NCBI GenBank assembly: GCA_030374735.1
Contig: JASCIV010000208.1
Location: 1-32,063 of the forward strand
Source of the DNA: Gracilaria caudata
Taxonomy: Eukaryota; Rhodophyta; Florideophyceae; Gracilariales; Gracilariaceae
Direction: 5' to 3'
Length of the DNA stretch: 32,063 nt
A program made the position numbers and the translations under genes. The notes under the pieces were generated by a model. That model worked only from the letters and a program-made list of their open reading frames with translations, was not told the origin of the DNA and did not search any database. Shown here one piece after another: positions 8,340-17,063 of this stretch (position 1 is its first letter; each line of letters starts with the position of its first letter).

Positions 8340-9977
8340 ATGGCCACAGCAGCGTCCCCTCCCGTCCTCCCAGAGCAACATCCACCTAACGTGCCATCAA
8401 AACCCTCTCGCTCAATCCGCGAATGGACCATCGGAGAGTATGACTACCGGGCGCTCTGCCTTCCGCGATTGCCCTGCATCAAATCCTCACGAGATCAGCC
8501 TTCTATATTCTTCGGTCTCAATGACCATCTTCCGATTCTTCTCGGCATGCTCATGGGATTTCAGCATGCCTTGGCCATGGTAGGTGGCGTCATCACAGTT
8601 CCAAGGATTCTGGCCTTTGACCTCAACTTAGACGCAGCTGATCGCGCCTATCTCACGTCCACGGCTCTAGTGATCTCCGGCTTCATGACCCTCATTCAAA
8701 TCCTGCGCTTCCGTATTGTCAAAGGGTACTGGCTGGGCACTGGCCTGATTTCGATGTCTGGCGTTTCATTCACCTTCGTGCCCGTTGCTCTCGCCATGTT
8801 CAAGAGTTTACGCGACTCTGAGTTTTGTGATTCAGGGCAGCCGTGTCCAGATGCGTACGGAAGATGGCTTGGAACTATTATGGTCGGCTCTTTGGCGGAG
8901 GTGGCCATTTCGTTCATTCCGCCCACAACCCTTCGGAAGGCGTTTCCCCCAATCGTCACTGGCACTACCGTACTCATTATCGGCGCCGGACTCACTAAAA
9001 TTGGGCTGCAGCAGTGGGCTGGAGGCTTCGGTGCAGATCCTCCAGCCGGACATGCTATCTGGATTGGGTTGGGCTTCTTTGTGTTTTCTGTGCTTATAAT
9101 CACCGAGTTGTTCGGTTCACCGTTTATGCGAAACGCACAAGTTGTGATTGCTTTGGTTGCAGGCATCATCCTCTCCGCCTCGTTAGGATATCTGAAAACT
9201 GAGTTCATATCGGAGGCTCCGGCTTTCACATTTCCTTTGGTGCGTCGGTTCAAGTTGGGATTTTTCGGCCCAGCGTTGATTCCAGTCATAATTGCTTTTG
9301 CCGTGTCTGCTGTGGAAGCGATTGGTGACATCACTGCATCATGTGAACTATCACGCGTTCCTACGCAGGGAGAAGAGTTTGAGTCACGAATTCAGGGAGG
9401 CTTGTTGGCAGATGGTATTAATTCGCTGCTGGCGGCGTTGCTGACCTCATCGCCTACGATTACGTTTTCGCAGAACAACGGCGTGATATCTATGACACGC
9501 ACGGCCAGCCGGGAGGCTGGCTTGTGGGGTTCGCTATGGCTCATTGTCATGGGTGTGATTGGGAAGTTGGGCGGCGTGTTCGTGGCGTTACCTGACGCAG
9601 TTCTGGGTGGCGTGACAACGTTTCTGTTCGCTAGTGTTGCAGTGTCGGGGCTTCGGATACTGTCGGGAATCAAGTGGGATCGTCGTGCACGGTTTATCCT
9701 TGCTGCATCGCTGGGGTTCGGGCTTGGTGTGGAACTGGCTCCTGAGGCTTTCGCTACATTTATTCCGACGAGCACGAATGAAACTGTTGATTACTTGCGT
9801 CAGGGGGCAGTGATCATTTTGACCACTGGTTATTCTATAGGCACTCTCACTGCGACAGTGCTGAATTTGCTCTTACCGGAGGAGGTTGAAGATGTATCGC
9901 CCAGGGAGTTTTTGGCGAAAAAGATGCGAGATATAGACTTGGAGACGCTGGAGTCTGGCGCTCAAAGCGACGGTTAA
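8340..9977 (+). CDS. Nucleobase transporter, NAT/NCS2 family (xanthine/uric-acid type)
   Basis: This 545-residue polytopic membrane protein of the nucleobase-ascorbate transporter family imports purines by ion symport across the plasma membrane. The family signature QNNGVISMTR lies at residues 378-387. It follows the eukaryotic pattern QNxGxxxxT(R/K/G) and closely resembles the QNNGVI form known from fungal xanthine/uric-acid transporters. The QH motif of the first membrane segment is at 75-76 (GFQHALAMVGG), and the conserved AVEAIGDITASCE segment at 324-336 supplies the acidic residue used in substrate binding. About 12-14 hydrophobic segments fit the family's 14-helix fold. The frame stays open 132 codons further upstream, but that part translates the CT-rich leader into Ser/Leu repeats, so I chose the ATG at 8340; length then matches the family. 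Substrate preference is inferred from the signature only. Confidence 0.93.
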   Translation: MATAASPPVLPEQHPPNVPSKPSRSIREWTIGEYDYRALCLPRLPCIKSSRDQPSIFFGLNDHLPILLGMLMGFQHALAMVGGVITVPRILAFDLNLDAADRAYLTSTALVISGFMTLIQILRFRIVKGYWLGTGLISMSGVSFTFVPVALAMFKSLRDSEFCDSGQPCPDAYGRWLGTIMVGSLAEVAISFIPPTTLRKAFPPIVTGTTVLIIGAGLTKIGLQQWAGGFGADPPAGHAIWIGLGFFVFSVLIITELFGSPFMRNAQVVIALVAGIILSASLGYLKTEFISEAPAFTFPLVRRFKLGFFGPALIPVIIAFAVSAVEAIGDITASCELSRVPTQGEEFESRIQGGLLADGINSLLAALLTSSPTITFSQNNGVISMTRTASREAGLWGSLWLIVMGVIGKLGGVFVALPDAVLGGVTTFLFASVAVSGLRILSGIKWDRRARFILAASLGFGLGVELAPEAFATFIPTSTNETVDYLRQGAVIILTTGYSIGTLTATVLNLLLPEEVEDVSPREFLAKKMRDIDLETLESGAQSDG

Positions 9978-10620
9978 GGATTGCGCAAACCAAATTATAG
10001 AGTTCTCACAGCGTTTGCAAATTCTCGCGTGCTATGGAAGGTGGAAGGCTACCTTCGTAACATTATCTGTTATCCAACAGGGTTTACACAGTTGCGTTCT
10101 GTGTGGAGGAACAGCGCCCTGCGGGCGCGTCTTCAACAGAACAGATCAGCACGAGACACGGGCACATGCAAGGTGTGAAGTGACAACATGTCGAGTGACA
10201 GATTTTTGGTAATTTTACAGTCTGACACAGCGACCTTCACGTGCGAGTTCGATGCTCCGACGTAAGCGCACCGCTTACAAGAACCCGGCAACCGCCAGCC
10301 GCCTGTCTGCGAGCTGCACCCTAGAGAGAGAGCTATCCTAGGGACGCCGGACAATTGCCGATAGATACGGACTGTCAACTAGAACGCGCTGAGCACACCT
10401 CTTATGTCCGGTATTTGGCCGGCTGGCAGTAGGCTTAGCTCAACTACGAAGGTAGAGTGCTTCAATCCCCCTTTAGTCGTTTGCTGCTTAAAAGACCTCC
10501 GGTTCTGTGATAAGTTGAACGCGTTTGATACAGAACTTCAGCGGAAGGCGGCGTCTGGTGGGGCTCAGCTCGAGAACCAGGCGAGGGTTTGGGTCTGCAC
10601 TGCATATCGCGGAGATATCG

Positions 10621-10645
10621 CCGGTGCCGGCACTGCCGGCACCGG
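10621..10645. repeat. Perfect 12-1-12 palindrome
   Basis: CCGGTGCCGGCA, one central C, then TGCCGGCACCGG: a 25-base exact inverted repeat, very GC-rich. It could extrude as a cruciform, form a hairpin in RNA, or bind a dimeric protein. There is no run of T after it, so it does not look like a bacterial-type terminator. The role is unknown. Confidence 0.85.
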
Positions 10646-10792
10646 TCGGACAAATGTTCTCCATTTTCTGACCAAACCCCGCATCTTGCGCTCATGAATA
10701 TTTCTCTCTTTCAAGATTTAAAAAAAGTATCTATCAGCCTGATCAACAGGTAGAGTTGCCTGTGTGTTCTTATCGATAACAGCGCCGTACAA

Positions 10793-10807
10793 CTTGTACG
10801 GTACAAG
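10793..10807. repeat. Perfect 7-1-7 palindrome
   Basis: CTTGTAC, one central G, then GTACAAG. It is followed two bases later by a second palindrome that reuses CTTGTA and TACAAG, so the two look like variants of one element. Confidence 0.8.
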
Positions 10808-10808
10808 C

Positions 10809-10821
10809 CTTGTACTACAAG
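10809..10821. repeat. Perfect 6-1-6 palindrome
   Basis: CTTGTA, one central C, then TACAAG. It has the same arm sequence as the palindrome at 10793-10807, shortened by one base pair. Tandem variants of one dyad suggest a repeated binding site or remnants of a small inverted-repeat element. Confidence 0.75.
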
Positions 10822-10837
10822 GTGGTGGTGATGAAGT

Positions 10838-10864
10838 TACTGTAGCTTATCATAAGCTACAGTA
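10838..10864. repeat. Perfect 13-1-13 palindrome with outer stem
   Basis: TACTGTAGCTTAT, one central C, then ATAAGCTACAGTA: the longest exact dyad in the window. After a small bulge, GGTGAT at 10827-10832 can pair with ATCACC at 10864-10869, extending the hairpin. Next to it lies GTCAT-C-ATGAC at 10870-10880, a 5-1-5 palindrome. Confidence 0.85.
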
Positions 10865-11784
10865 TCACCGTCATCATGACGATGATGATGATGTGTGTGT
10901 GTTTGTGGGGGAGAGCGATTGACGTTTGAGATACTTTCAGTGACTCCCGGCGATAGAGAGAGAGGAAGAATCTTTCTTTGGTGGTTTCGATACGAAGAAA
11001 CGCGGAGTACAAAGTTGGTAGATACTGCGAAGCTTGTGGCACAAACTTGCAACTTCCTCTGTAATTCAAGGGTCTTCATGGCGCTGCTTTTCCAAGGGAG
11101 AAACGTTGCCTAAAAACTACTCAACCAGCTCTTAGGACTGTCAACAAAAGTTTGGTGGGGCACTTTCGGTCGGTTCAAAATGCAAGCGGTGCCCCTGTGA
11201 AATTGTCGGGCAAGGCTTTGAACACAAGGCGGGTATTGTCACCATTGTGACATCTGGTGGTTTCGGGCTGAGCTTTGAAAAATGACGATGAGCGAATATT
11301 TGCCAGATGTCAAGAACTTCGTGAGTCAAAAAGAAGAAAAGCAAGTTGCGAGGTATATCAACAGCGTTCGTCTTTAGTTGAATACTGACAGAAGAACCTC
11401 CGGTTTGAGAGGGAGGTGAGAGACTTGCAGTTGCTGTCAACTTTACGATGCGCAGGTGGAAAGCCAAACATTTTCGCATACTTTGGAAGTTAGGGAATGT
11501 GCTTCACATGAGTGCTTCACGGTTTGCTTTTGGAACTGGTGCATCTTGAGGAAGAGACTGTTCCCAGTAAACGGCCTAACCTATTGTATTCGGACGATTC
11601 TGTCGGTTGGAGCGCACTGCATGACGAACAGCAGCACCAGATGGTTGAGCGCTGCGTTCACCTTCACGCCCCGCCGTTCTGCTCGAGCAACTTGCAACGT
11701 CTTGCACGGGCGAATGCGGGGCTGACGCTGGCTCTGCACAAATCAAGCTCAGATCCGTGCATGGGCGCGTCGAGAGTCGTTCTG

Positions 11785-11798
11785 TGTACACGTGTACA
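11785..11798. promoter_or_regulatory. CACGTG within a 14-base perfect palindrome
   Basis: TGTACAC followed by GTGTACA gives exact dyad symmetry around a CACGTG core, about 650 bp upstream of the helicase ATG. It is a candidate bHLH/bZIP site. Confidence 0.35.
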
Positions 11799-11944
11799 TT
11801 CGTAGATGAACAACCCACGGATGCTTGCCTCATTTTTCCTAAGAAGCAGACCATTGCTGGTCGGTGTTGCTACACGCGGCCACCTTCCAGTAGCGGCTTA
11901 CAGGCGCCGCCGCTGCGGAGGCTGTTTGCTCCGCGCCGTCGGCG

Positions 11945-11974
11945 CTTGGCGCGACAGGCGTCGTTTTTGGCGCG
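11945..11974 (+). promoter_or_regulatory. Two E2F-like sites upstream of the helicase TATA box
   Basis: CTTGGCGCGA at 11945-11954 and TTTTGGCGCG at 11965-11974 both resemble the E2F/DP consensus TTTSSCGC. They lie about 67-95 bp upstream of a TATAAA box. E2F sites drive G1/S transcription in plants, animals and algae. If bound, they would link the helicase gene to the cell cycle; this is inference from motif and spacing. Confidence 0.4.
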
Positions 11975-12040
11975 CACGTTGTCACACATTTCGCACTCTG
12001 CGCGTTCGAAAATTTGGGCTTCACCAGAGGCGTCGCTGGC

Positions 12041-12046
12041 TATAAA
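12041..12046 (+). promoter_or_regulatory. TATA box of the DEAD-box helicase gene
   Basis: TATAAA lies in an otherwise GC-rich context (GGCTATAAACACGCG). It would place transcription start near 12070 and give a 5' leader of about 370 nt that is largely pyrimidine-rich. The ATG of the helicase is at 12441. Confidence 0.45.
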
Positions 12047-12440
12047 CACGCGCAGCGCGCTGCCCTTTCGCTTCACCGGCCACGCTCACCGCGACGAACT
12101 TCTCTTCGCCTGTGGCGCCAACCCCCTGCGCGTAGCGCTTGTCCTGAGTTGTTTCCCGTTCCCTGACGAGCTCTTTGCGTTTACCCTGGCCTCGACGCCC
12201 GGTTCATTGCCCCCCCGACATATTTTTTAGCTGTTCTTGTCCGTATCCATACCCGTTCGTGCTGCGGCGGTCACGGTCACGTCTTTGCCCTCCCGGATCG
12301 CTCGTTGCTTCAAAGCTGTCACCTCTGCGCTTCGCTCTCGTTGCTCTCTTCCTGGCAGCGTCCCCGACTGCATATACAAAACACCCCACCGCGCTTTTTC
12401 AGTTCTCTTGTTGCAAACCCCATCATATCGTACACTCATC

Positions 12441-12700
12441 ATGTCTTCGTACGGCGGAGGTTACGGAAACAACTATGCTGAAGGTGGCGGATACGGAAAC
12501 GGAGCCTATGGAAACGGCGGCACAGCCTATGCTAACGGCGGAGGCTACGGAAACGGAGGCGGTGGTTATGGAGGCTATGGGAACGGAGGTGGTAGCTATG
12601 GGGGTGGAAACAGCGGTGGCGGCTACAGCGGCGGAGGATATGGCGGTGGCGGAAGCGGTGGCTACGGCGGTGGTGGATATGGAAACTCCAACGGTGGCGG

Positions 12701-12733
<33 letters not shown>

Positions 12734-14996
12734 CGGCGGCAGCAGCGGCGGTGGCGGCTATGGTGGGGGAGGAGGAGGAGGAAGTGGTGGTGGATATGGA
12801 GGTGGTGGCGGCGGTTATGGTGGCTACGGAAGCGGTGGCGGTAGCTACGGAGGAGGTGGTGGGGGAGGTGGCGGCTATGGTGGCTATGGAGGTGGTAGCT
12901 ACGGTGACCGCGAACTTGGATCAGGACTCAAGCGACTCGAATGGAATGAGTCCACCTATAACTCTCTCCCAAAGTTTGAGAAGAACTTTTACATGGAGCA
13001 CCCGGCTGTTAAGAACCGTTCCGAAGAACAAGTTCGCTCTTTTCGTGAGGCAAAGGAGATAACCGTTATCGGCAGAGACGTACCGAAACCTACGACCACG
13101 TTTGAAGAGGCCAGTTTTCCGGACTACGTGCTTGAGCAGATCAATTCATGTGGCTTTGAGAATCCGACACCCATTCAGGCGCAATCCTGGCCTGTCGCTC
13201 TAGCTGGCCGTGATGTCATTGGAATTGCCCAAACAGGTTCGGGAAAGACTTGTGCCTATATTCTCCCAGCTATTGTTCATATCAATGCACAAGAATACCT
13301 TCGACGTGGAGATGGACCTATCGTACTCGTTCTTGCTCCCACCCGCGAACTGGCGGTTCAGATCAAGGAGGAATGCTCAAAGTTTGGCCGCACCTCCAGA
13401 ATTAAGAACACATGTGTGTACGGAGGTGTTCCTAAACGCCAGCAAGCAATGGATCTAGAAAGAGGAGTTGAGATTGTGATTGCGACACCTGGTCGTTTGA
13501 TTGACTTTCTGGAGTCAGGGAAGACCAACTTGCGCCGCGTCACGTACTTGGTTCTTGACGAAGCCGACCGAATGCTCGATATGGGATTTGAACCACAACT
13601 ACGAGCTATTGTTGGACAGATCCGTCCAGATCGACAGACCCTCATGTTCACGGCCACATGGCCGAAGGAGGTTGTAACAATTTCAAGAGAGTTCTTGAAG
13701 GAAGAACCTGTGCAGATTCAAATTGGGTCCACTGAACTTACGGCAAACAAGGATATCACCCAGTACGTGGAAATTTGTGATGACTACGACAAGAAGAGGC
13801 TTCTCTTCACGAAGCTAGAGGAAATTCGATCTAGGACAAATTCGCCTGAGTTCCCAAGGGTGCTAATCTTTACGGAAACGAAGCGCAAAGCCGATGAAAT
13901 ATGCTCAGACCTCCAATATGAAAGGTACTCTTCAACGGCCGTCCACGGTGATAAGTCACAGAGTGAACGCGATCGCGCTCTGGCTGATTTCAAGAGTGGT
14001 CGGTCTCCTATAATGGTTGCAACGGATGTTGCTGCCAGAGGATTAGGTAAGTTTTCAGCTCCGAGTCGTCTTACTCTTCTGCGAGTGTCAGTTGTTTTAT
14101 GCGAAATGCGGCTGCGATATTGCTTTGTGGGAGTTATCGTGCGATGGATGTTTTTGATACATGCCCTTACGTGAAGATATGCGTGTAGAAGGCGATGGTT
14201 GGTTCGTCCTTTCGCACGTTCTGTTCGCCCCGTGATGTCTTGCTTTGTGTCATCGTCTCATGTTTCTCAAGGTCCCTGGTTCATGACTGGCTTTTAGGTG
14301 TTACGCGCATCGCTTGTGGAAAGGTGAGTAGGTGCCTTCGTACTCGAATGCTTTCGTGAAAGCGTAGCGTTGCGATGTTCCGTGCGCTACGTGCACACCT
14401 TGGCAAGTAACGTGCATCTATTCTTTGATCAGTTTTGGTGACCTTAGAAATCGAAACAGAAGGAGGCGTTGACATCGGGCTTACGAGATTCAATCATGCA
14501 TACTAAGCAACAAAGCATTTCCATTGTGTGTGGAGGCGTCATACATGAATTTCGCATGTAGCATTGAAGTCGAAAGATATCCACCGCATTCTCAGATAAT
14601 GGAGTCGCTTTCGGAGGGAACCTTATGTATCATGAGAAAACTGTTTTACTGACATGTGTGTTATTTTTGGTCACAACTTCTTGCCTTGCTTGTTGAACAG
14701 ATGTGAAGGGAGTGCAGTGTGTCATTAATTTCGACTTTCCAAACAATGTCGAAGATTACGTCCACAGAATTGGCCGAACTGGGAGAGCTGGGGCGAAGGG
14801 TACTGCATACACGTTTTTCACTACTAATAATAGTAAGAATGCGAAAGAGTTGATCTCCTTAATGCGGGACGCCGAACAAGAAGTACCGCAAAAGTTAGAA
14901 GAGCTTGCTCGATACGCGAAACCAAGTGGTGGTCATTCTCGCTACGGGAGAAATGGTGGTTTCCGTCGCGGCGGAGGTGGTGGCCGTCGATGGTAA
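12441..14996 (+). CDS. DBP2: DEAD-box RNA helicase, DBP2/DDX5 type, two exons
   Basis: The protein joins 12441-14046 with 14701-14996 (633 residues). Residues 1-155 are a Gly/Tyr/Ser-rich low-complexity domain likely to bind RNA or condense. The helicase core follows: Q motif near 247-252, motif I AQTGSGKT 263-270, PTRELAVQ, TPGRL, motif II DEAD 373-376, motif III TAT 404-406 (a Thr variant of SAT), motif IV VLIFTETK, motif V ATDVAARGLD, and motif VI HRIGRTGR 557-564. The C-terminus is RGG-like (GGFRRGGGGGRRW). FTATWPKEV and ARGLDVKGVQ are typical of the DBP2/DDX5 group, nuclear ATP-dependent helicases in mRNP remodelling, rRNA processing and transcript surveillance. The frame is open 68 codons upstream of 12441, but that part looks like leader. 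The single intron interrupts the Asp codon after ARGL (phase 1). Intron retention would end translation at 14174 and remove motif VI. Confidence 0.97.
12462..12905 (+). repeat. Gly-codon-rich low-complexity tract
   Basis: This is a stretch of GGN repeats, interrupted by TAY and AGY codons, that encodes the helicase's Gly/Tyr/Ser-rich N-terminus. It is prone to length change by slippage. In another plus-strand frame it yields a long Ala/Val/Met-rich open frame that is an artefact. Confidence 0.85.
14047..14700 (+). other. 654-nt GT-AG intron in the helicase gene
   Basis: The intron begins GTAAGT at 14047 and ends TTGAACAG at 14700, with a branch-site match TACTGAC at 14647-14653 (branch A at 14652, 48 nt from the acceptor). 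Removing it restores ARGLDVKGVQ and the conserved continuation to motif VI, so its borders are secure. It is the only intron I can demonstrate in the window and it is long. It also contains an internal acceptor/donor pair (CTTTTAG at 14291-14297 and GTGAGT at 14324-14329) that could define a 26-nt exon. I found no convincing snoRNA box C/D pair in it. Confidence 0.93.
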
Positions 14997-16125
14997 CATG
15001 TAGGAGCGGAAGAAACAAGAGGGGTTCTGTGTTGCGAAGACTTGGCCTGAAGGCTGCAGATTTTGCAGGACCCATTCATATATCGATGCAGATTCGTTCT
15101 TTTCTTGCTTGTGGAACGCGTCGCTTCAAATCTCGGTCACTATTGTTGGACTTTGTTCATGGGCTCCATCATATAGGAGCATAATTTTGGTCTTTGTGCG
15201 CAGTGTTGAGCAGAAAACGTGCTCCAGGGTGTTTCTCGCGGGATTGGCCTTGTGCGAAGTGTCCAAACCATGATGTGGAGGCACAGAAGGAAACTCTTCT
15301 TCATTGTTGTATCAGTTTCTCACTCGATTTCAGGTGTGCAATTGAAATCTATCTTCCCATGCGCGTAAATCGAATCAAGTTTGTGCCATACTGAACCTCA
15401 AGTGTAGCTCAGGAGAGACAATGTCTCTGAGACATACTTCCTGTTTTATGAGTACACTATATTAGTATCTACGACGTAGTGCAGAATGTTTCAGTTCAAC
15501 GAAGCGTTTGTCTCATGAGGAGAACAACAACACTACATGGCCATTTTCTAAGAACGTCATCAACGAGAGAGAGGGTATCAGACTGTGAATCGTTGACAAA
15601 ATCCTCAGGTTGCAAAGGATGACTGTAGTCACCGAACGAATCTCTATACAAATCCGTCACTGCAAAGTATCAGAAGTGGATAGAACATCCATCGATGAAG
15701 CATACGTTTCGTGCAGTGGATTGATTCTGAAGATCAACTTCGATGTGAGAGAGTCCAATGAATTATGATTCGCGCTCTGCCAAAGAATGAGGTTCGCATT
15801 ACCGGAAAAATTGCGTTGGTGAGGAGGAGGATAAACGACAAAACAGAACAGTGCACTCCTTAGCCCACTTTGTTCATCTCCCTTGCCCCACGGGCATCGA
15901 AACTGGACGAATAGCAAAACGTAGGCAAGAAGGGCACAAGGTGGCTCATAGACGCCATTAGTTCTAAAAGCATGCAGATCTTGTCAACAGCGAATTAGGT
16001 TGTATCACTCTTGCCAAGAGTTGGCTTGAGCACTCTGTGTCACAGGTTGCTGTGCACATTCAAGGTTTTTCCCAAAAGGTCGATGTGAGTGTTCGCACAG
16101 TCAGCATAAGCCATTGATCTTCGCA
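14997..16125. other. Intergenic region between convergent helicase and elongase genes
   Basis: Both flanking genes end toward this stretch, so it holds two 3' ends and no promoter is expected. One perfect 7-1-7 palindrome occurs at 15414-15428. The small open frames on either strand have no recognisable domain. At 1.1 kb it is long for a tail-to-tail spacer in this compact region, so an unrecognised non-coding gene is possible, but I see nothing specific. Confidence 0.5.
15414..15428. repeat. Perfect 7-1-7 palindrome downstream of the helicase
   Basis: AGAGACA, one central A, then TGTCTCT. It lies about 420 bp after the helicase stop codon and has the same one-base-centre architecture as the cluster at 10621-10880, but a different sequence. 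Confidence 0.7.
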
Positions 16126-16962
16126 TTATTGCTCCTTCTTTTCTTCCGCCCTAACGGAAGTGGTAGAACTTTGTGCATTCACAGAACTCTTCGTGTATGT
16201 CTGCAGATAGAATCTGATAAACAAAAGTAGATAAGATATTAGAATCCCCAGACCAACAAGCGCACCTTTTGTAGTTCCGTAACAAACGTTGTCATCAAAT
16301 CCGGAGAGAATGAAAGTGGTGTACGCGTATCCGACAGCGCTGACATCGACGATGAACTGTGTAATTTGTAATGTTGTTAGATACTTCTTCCACCAAATGC
16401 GAATTCGTAAGGCAGACATGGCATAGTAGTAGTACATAAGAACGTGGACCCATAGGTTGATAACGATCGGAACCCACTGCGGACTCGAATGCTCAATTAG
16501 CTGGTTCCAAGTCAGAAAAAGAGTTGCAGCATGGTGATATGCGTGAAGAAAGGCAATGGGCTTCTTTCTCAAAGCCAGTAAGAAAGTGTCCAGGAATTCC
16601 CAAACCTTGAAAAACATGTTAATGTAGTATATCATTTGCAGATGACCGTCTTCAAAAATTCGACGAGAGCACAAAACTTCGTGAGGTGTCAGACCCGACC
16701 TGTATGCCGCAGCCAACGCATAGGTGAGCCATGAACCTAAAAGGAAAGAAGCGACACATAGTGAGAAGTTATGAAAGAATAGAAACTCGGGAATGTCCAG
16801 CGGTTTCTTTGTCGCCATGAGACGCTGGAGCGCGTAGATGGTGGTGAAGTAAATCACAATCGCGAAGACCGGCCACTGCCATCTACTGAAGAGCGTCACA
16901 TCGGGCTCAAAGCGCCAGTCTGCGAGCCATGTTCTGAAGGAATCGAGTTGTGCCGCCGACAT
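16126..16962 (-). CDS. ELO-family very-long-chain fatty acid elongase
   Basis: This 278-residue ER membrane enzyme carries out the condensing step of fatty-acid elongation, joining malonyl-CoA to an acyl-CoA. The catalytic histidine box HAYHH is at 140-144 within FLHAYHHAATLFLTW. The family motif KVWEFLDT (K..E..DT) is at 119-126 and the MYYYYAMSAL block at 176-185. Six to seven hydrophobic segments fit the family's seven-helix fold, and the length is typical. The C-terminus is KKEQ, a KKxx di-lysine ER-retrieval signal. The FLH form before the box does not by itself settle whether the substrate is saturated/monounsaturated or polyunsaturated acyl-CoA. The ATG at 16962 gives a normal N-terminus, and a TATTTATA element lies about 94 bp upstream of it. 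The gene faces the helicase gene tail to tail. Confidence 0.95.
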   Translation of the reverse strand: MSAAQLDSFRTWLADWRFEPDVTLFSRWQWPVFAIVIYFTTIYALQRLMATKKPLDIPEFLFFHNFSLCVASFLLGSWLTYALAAAYRSGLTPHEVLCSRRIFEDGHLQMIYYINMFFKVWEFLDTFLLALRKKPIAFLHAYHHAATLFLTWNQLIEHSSPQWVPIVINLWVHVLMYYYYAMSALRIRIWWKKYLTTLQITQFIVDVSAVGYAYTTFILSGFDDNVCYGTTKGALVGLGILISYLLLFIRFYLQTYTKSSVNAQSSTTSVRAEEKKEQ

Positions 16963-17055
16963 TTAGACTGGACACTTTGCTCGACGTGGTCGTGGCGGCG
17001 GCTTGCTGGTCAGGACGGACGTCGATAATTGACCGTGAGACTTAATTTGTACCCT

Positions 17056-17063
17056 TATAAATA
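17056..17063 (-). promoter_or_regulatory. TATA-like box of the elongase gene
   Basis: Read on the minus strand this is TATTTATA (plus strand TATAAATA), 94 bp upstream of the elongase ATG. That would allow a leader of about 60 nt. On the plus strand it is also a good TATA box, but CCT1 is almost 0.8 kb away. Confidence 0.4.

Larger units (their letters stand above)
9978..12440. other. 2.4 kb non-coding stretch with clustered palindromes and a downstream promoter
   Basis: No open frame here looks like a protein. The first 100 bases probably hold the transporter 3' end, including a small GAAGGT/ACCTTC hairpin at 10037-10056. Between 10621 and 10880 there are five perfect or near-perfect palindromes, each with a one-base centre (listed separately), plus a (GAT)n/(GT)n microsatellite at about 10878-10901. 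From about 11785 the sequence becomes GC-rich and contains a CACGTG palindrome, two TTGGCGCG motifs and a TATAAA box. I read that part as the promoter of the helicase gene at 12441. Confidence 0.55.

Noticed and set aside
10621..10645. Rho-independent-type terminator
   Set aside because: The hairpin has no following T run and the sequence is eukaryotic nuclear DNA, where such terminators are not expected.
12237..12440. N-terminal extension of 68 codons on the DEAD-box helicase
   Set aside because: It lies in the probable leader downstream of the TATA box; the Gly/Tyr-rich domain starts cleanly at the ATG at 12441.
12175..13062. Long plus-strand Ala/Val/Met-rich open frame over the helicase N-terminus
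   Set aside because: It is the shifted reading of the GGN-repeat tract; the helicase frame continues into unmistakable DEAD-box motifs, so this frame is an artefact of composition.
14047..14700. Intron-encoded box C/D snoRNA in the helicase intron
   Set aside because: Loose C- and D-box-like words occur, but no pair has the expected spacing with a terminal stem.
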